A DNA stretch of 9,763 bases. It comes from Balneolales bacterium. Lineage in GTDB: Bacteria; Bacteroidota; Rhodothermia; Balneolales; Natronogracilivirgulaceae. Below the pieces are notes generated by a model that did no database searches, had not been told where the DNA came from, and was given only the letters and a program-made list of their open reading frames with translations. Shown in pieces: positions 6,759 through 9,763 of this stretch (the stretch's first letter is position 1; every line of letters begins with the position of its first letter). The translations under genes and the position numbers were made by a program. Location: assembly GCA_007116685.1 (NCBI GenBank), contig SKIC01000312.1, forward strand, positions 1 through 9,763. Reading direction: 5' to 3'.

Positions 6759-8516
6759 TCAGGTTTGGGATGAATCCGATAAATCCTTTTTACGGACCAG
6801 ATAATTACCGATGGCTAAAACATCCATTTTTGTTCGCAAAAAGCAATCAATGGCTTCTTCGGGACGACACACAACAGGCTCATTTTCGTTAAAACTGGTG
6901 TTTAATAGCATGGGAACTTCCGTCAGTTTATGAAATGCCGAAATCAATTTATAATACCGTTCGTTGTGTTCTTTTCTAACCGTTTGTAATCTCCCGCTTC
7001 CATCAACATGTGTAATGGCAGGCACTAGTTTTCGCTTTTCTTCGCGAACCTGGTAAACCATCAACATAGCCGGAGCCGGATAATCCTGCTCAAAAAAGTT
7101 ACTGGTGTGCTCTTCCAAAACAGATGGTGCAAACGGGCGAAATGATTCGCGTCGCTTAATTCGGGCGTTTAAAACATCTTTCATATCTGACCTGCGAGGA
7201 TCAGCAACTATGGAGCGATTTCCCAAAGCCCGTGGTCCCCACTCCATTTCACCCTGAAACCAGCCCACTACATTTCCATCGGCAATTTCTTTAGCCGTCT
7301 GAGTATATAATTCGTCGCTTGTCAGTTTTTTTGATTCCAGAACTGCATTTTTTAAAGCCTCGGAAATTTCATCATCAGAGAAAGACAAACCTAAATACGC
7401 ATGCTCTAATGGCTGTTTGCGTTCTTGCGAGAGTAATTGATTGTACACATAAAAAGCAGCACCCAAAGAAGTTCCTCCATCACCTGCATTGGGATGGATG
7501 TAGACATCTTCAAAATCGGTGTTCATCAATATCTTACCGTTCATCACCGAATTTAGGCTAACGCCACCTGCCAAACACAGTGCTTTTTTGCCTGTGCTCT
7601 TTTGCAATTTCTGTAGTAAATCAAAAGCTACTTCTTCAATTCTTAATTGTAAGGAAGCGGCGATATTTTGATGTTTTTCGGTGATTTCTGTTTTAGGCTT
7701 TCTGGCAGGACCGAGTAATTCCGTCATTTTCTCAGAATACATTTTTCCAATAGACGGTGGGCCATCATCCCATTGCATTTGAATGCCTTCCGCATGATGC
7801 CTGAAATATGTTAAATTCAACTCGTAGCCCATTTTGTCGGGATACGTTTTAAGTAACTCTCGAAATTGGTCCATGTATTCCGGCTTACCATAAGGTGCCA
7901 AACCCATCACTTTGCCTTCATCTCCATAATGAGGAAATCCCAAAAACTGTGTGATTGCCGTGTACAGAAATCCCATGGAGTGTGGATACTCAATTTGTCC
8001 CTCTGTTGAAATGGTTGTTCCGGAGCCTTCTCCCCACTTGGCAGAAACGAAGTCTCCCATTCCGTCAAGTGATAAAATGGCTGCATCATCAAACGGTGAA
8101 ACAAAAAATGCAGAGGCCATGTGAGCTAAATGGTGCTCAATATTGTGAATTTCAGCAGTAAGATCTTCTTTCGCTACTCCAAGTTCATCCGCCAAAATAG
8201 TACGTAAATCTTTCGTTTTAGCGACTTTCCCTATACGGTCTCGTAACATGGAATGGATTCGGGTAACTCGCTTTAAACTATATAAAACTTTTTGCTTCAG
8301 ATTTGCGGAAGGCTTTGTAGAAGTACAAATATGCGCGACATCAGTAATCGAGATATTTGCTTTATCCAAACATGCTTTGATAGATAAAGTAGGAAAACCA
8401 GCGTAGTGTTTTTTCCGATTTAAACGTTCTTCTTCTACTGCGAGAATAACCTCGCCATTTTTAATAAGCGTTGCCGAAGCATCACCATGCCAGGCATTTA
8501 TACCGAGTATATACAT
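6759..8516 (-). CDS. Carbamoyltransferase, NodU/CmcH/TobZ family (first of the pair)
   Basis: A 585-aa paralogue of the next gene with the same two domains. Kae1-like part: ILGINAWHGDASA (H10), IEHHLAH at 126-132 and LDGMGD around D151. H128, H132 and D151 again have the TobZ ligand spacing, with D346 in NAGDGG. YrdC-like part: WGPRALGNRSIV at 426-437, RRESFRPFAPSV at 455-466, PAITHVDGSGRLQ and NTSFNENEP at 539-547. It differs from its neighbour in having one extra residue after the first His (HGDASA against HDSA), a charged loop about 16 residues shorter before PAITHVD, and NENEP in place of NVRGEP. The ligand set is whole, so it is probably active, perhaps on a different hydroxyl or sugar. 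The ATG at 8516 sits directly before the first strand. It is 57 bases downstream of the GT2 gene, with no clear promoter between them. Confidence 0.92.
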   Translation of the reverse strand: MYILGINAWHGDASATLIKNGEVILAVEEERLNRKKHYAGFPTLSIKACLDKANISITDVAHICTSTKPSANLKQKVLYSLKRVTRIHSMLRDRIGKVAKTKDLRTILADELGVAKEDLTAEIHNIEHHLAHMASAFFVSPFDDAAILSLDGMGDFVSAKWGEGSGTTISTEGQIEYPHSMGFLYTAITQFLGFPHYGDEGKVMGLAPYGKPEYMDQFRELLKTYPDKMGYELNLTYFRHHAEGIQMQWDDGPPSIGKMYSEKMTELLGPARKPKTEITEKHQNIAASLQLRIEEVAFDLLQKLQKSTGKKALCLAGGVSLNSVMNGKILMNTDFEDVYIHPNAGDGGTSLGAAFYVYNQLLSQERKQPLEHAYLGLSFSDDEISEALKNAVLESKKLTSDELYTQTAKEIADGNVVGWFQGEMEWGPRALGNRSIVADPRRSDMKDVLNARIKRRESFRPFAPSVLEEHTSNFFEQDYPAPAMLMVYQVREEKRKLVPAITHVDGSGRLQTVRKEHNERYYKLISAFHKLTEVPMLLNTSFNENEPVVCRPEEAIDCFLRTKMDVLAIGNYLVRKKDLSDSSQT

Positions 8517-8573
8517 TTATAAAATTCTAAAATCCATTCCGTGAATAGATACCATGTTCAAGGTTAGCAAAGT

Positions 8574-9341
8574 TTAGTTTTTGCTTCTTTCCTGACTGAG
8601 TCTGTACTGTAGCAAAACCTCTGCAATCATTCTCTGCCAGGCATATTGCCAACCTTTTAAACCGTCTTTCCAGCCGGAACGGATTAAAATACAATAAAAG
8701 AAAACGATTATGGGGGTAATTTTACTTCTAATCCGGATTTTGTCTTGTCTGCTTAATGTTGATTTGGAAGAAGCAAGTAATTTACCTGCTTCCAGACTAG
8801 CGTAATTCCATTGTGAGGTTAACCATCGCTTCATGGATTTACGATCATCGTGAATGGCTTTTTGCTTTAAATCCCCCGTTTCACCTGTTATTTGAAGTTT
8901 TTGGGTATGTCCGTCATCAGTATATTTTGCAAAATTCTTTCGATATAGCGCCCTTACCGGGGGATAAATTCCGGATTTCAAAGTTACCCCATCGATGGCA
9001 TAATCAAACTTCATCCAAAAAGCATTTTCGGACGGATTTTGAGAAATTACTTGCTGGATTTCAGAAGCGAGTTCTTCGGAAATTTGATAGTCGGCATCAA
9101 GTGCTAAAACCCATTCTGTGTTTATTTCGGTATCTTGAAGGCCATAATTCCATTGATTGGTATGATTGTCAAACTCCCTCTCGTACCAGGATATATTCGC
9201 GAATCCTTTGGCTATTTCTTTTGTACCATCATCACTACCGGAATCAACAATTACTACTCGAGGAAGCCAGGTAAGCTTGGCTAATGTTCGGGATAAATTC
9301 GCTTCTTCATTGTATGTGAGAATCAGTCCGGTAATATTCAT
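8574..9341 (-). CDS. GT2-family glycosyltransferase, WaaE/KdtX-like
   Basis: A 255-aa inverting glycosyltransferase with a GT-A fold. The nucleotide-binding part shows LTYNEE at 8-13 and VDSGSDDGT at 32-40, and the metal-binding DAD is at 82-84 (LALDADYQI). The second half has the features I associate with the WaaE/KdtX branch, which adds a hexose to the LPS core: DDGH at 142-145, the H-containing IHDDRKSMKRWL at 163-174, the NYASLEAGK helix at 179-187, and the C-terminal GWKDGLKGW segment at 223-231. A hydrophobic stretch at about 208-221 probably dips into the membrane. It starts 9 bases after the stop of the partial GT4 gene and belongs to the same operon. The sugar and acceptor are not predictable; a role in LPS, capsule or glycolipid assembly fits the family and the neighbours. 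Confidence 0.9.
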   Translation of the reverse strand: MNITGLILTYNEEANLSRTLAKLTWLPRVVIVDSGSDDGTKEIAKGFANISWYEREFDNHTNQWNYGLQDTEINTEWVLALDADYQISEELASEIQQVISQNPSENAFWMKFDYAIDGVTLKSGIYPPVRALYRKNFAKYTDDGHTQKLQITGETGDLKQKAIHDDRKSMKRWLTSQWNYASLEAGKLLASSKSTLSRQDKIRIRSKITPIIVFFYCILIRSGWKDGLKGWQYAWQRMIAEVLLQYRLSQERSKN

Positions 9342-9350
9342 TTTGAAAAA

Positions 9351-9763
9351 TTAGCGTCTGGCGTACATTTGTTCCAATTGATGTAACACCTTTTCCGGAG
9401 CAAATTCTTTCTCAGCACAGATTAGTGCTTGTTGAGACGTTTTTTTATAAGCCTCATCGGTAACACCCAATGCCGATTTTAGCGCACTTTTCACAGATTC
9501 CTGAGTCGTTTCACTCACAATCCCACACATGTATTGCTTAACCTTATCGGCAATATCTACTTCTTCGCTGATGATTACGGGAATCCCTTCTGCTAAGGCC
9601 TCAGCCGGTGCTCTTCCAAAGTTCTCATGATGCGAAGGTAAGACGTAATAATCTATTCTTTGCCAGAATGATTTTTTCTTTTCTTCATTCAAAAAGCCGG
9701 AAAAAGTCACTCGTCCCGTCATTCCCGGGTTTTCAGCCAAAGCCTGCAAAAGTACGGTATAAT
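9351..9763 (-). CDS. GT4-family glycosyltransferase, C-terminal part (5' end outside window)
   Basis: The frame stays open to the right edge, so the last 136 residues of a longer protein are seen. The TTG near 9749 is an internal codon; the frame continues upstream as YTVL, so it should not be taken as the start. The visible part is the donor-binding half of a GT-B enzyme: VTFSGFLNEEKK, YYVLPSHHENFG, the EX7E motif in ENFGRAPAE, then LAEGIPVI and a C-terminal helix ending YARR. It should transfer a sugar from a nucleotide donor in the same glycan pathway as the downstream genes, whose GT2 member begins 9 bases later. Its tail resembles that of the complete GT4 at the far end of the operon, suggesting related enzymes. 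Confidence 0.9.
   Translation of the reverse strand, partial: YTVLLQALAENPGMTGRVTFSGFLNEEKKKSFWQRIDYYVLPSHHENFGRAPAEALAEGIPVIISEEVDIADKVKQYMCGIVSETTQESVKSALKSALGVTDEAYKKTSQQALICAEKEFAPEKVLHQLEQMYARR

Noticed and set aside
2449..8516. Nudix hydrolase or acetate kinase as suppliers to the carbamoyltransferases
   Set aside because: They belong to a separate unit beyond a plus-strand gene, and no known chemistry of these families makes carbamoyl phosphate; only proximity supports the idea.
8517..8573. Promoter between the GT2 and first carbamoyltransferase genes
   Set aside because: TTTGC and TTGAAC are present on the minus strand but no -10 or TAnnTTTG element is found at a proper distance.
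8813..9274. 153-codon plus-strand open frame opposite the GT2 gene
   Set aside because: It is a shadow of the GT2 coding sequence, with an irregular composition rich in Arg, His and aromatic residues and no recognisable motif.
9747..9749. TTG as the start of the right-most glycosyltransferase
   Set aside because: The frame continues without a stop to the window edge and the protein lacks its N-terminal domain, so the true start is outside.

Overview
The window looks like chromosomal DNA of a Gram-negative bacterium, most likely a member of the Bacteroidota or the related Balneolota/Rhodothermota. The grounds are moderate. Base composition is moderately AT-rich, none of the start codons has a convincing Shine-Dalgarno sequence, there is a lipoprotein with an SH3b-caspase architecture, and there is a small exported DUF2914-type protein. 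No rRNA, tRNA, CRISPR array, insertion sequence or integrase is visible. Genes fill almost everything; the longest gene-free gap is 72 bases, so there is no unexplained stretch over 300 bases.

Right part, about 3360-9763, all on the minus strand and so read from high to low coordinates. This is a glycan assembly and modification operon: the C-terminal end of a GT4 glycosyltransferase (cut by the right edge), a WaaE-like GT2 glycosyltransferase, two tandem NodU/CmcH/TobZ-type carbamoyltransferases (585 and 602 aa), an SxtJ-family three-helix membrane protein, and a complete GT4 glycosyltransferase. Spacing is tight (9, 57, 17 and 2 bases, then a TAATG overlap), which suggests one transcription unit. 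The likely product is a surface polysaccharide, LPS or other glycoconjugate carrying O-carbamoyl groups. The substrate cannot be read from the sequence.

Middle, about 2904-3360. A lone plus-strand gene for a 142-aa exported DUF2914-like protein lies convergent to the glycan operon, with a possible hairpin between them. It is divergent from a Nudix gene, with only 5 bases between the two start codons.

Left part, 1-2904, minus strand. A Nudix hydrolase, then acetate kinase (ackA, best start at 2376), then seven bases later a GTG-started lipoprotein gene running off the left edge. The visible 381 residues of that lipoprotein contain a lipobox, two hydrophobic segments, an SH3b-like domain and the beginning of a caspase-like (C14) domain. 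This gene has an unusual start and is cut by the window edge, so it is easily missed.

The two points most worth following up are the pair of divergent but apparently intact carbamoyltransferases coupled to SxtJ, and the SH3b-caspase lipoprotein sitting directly behind acetate kinase.
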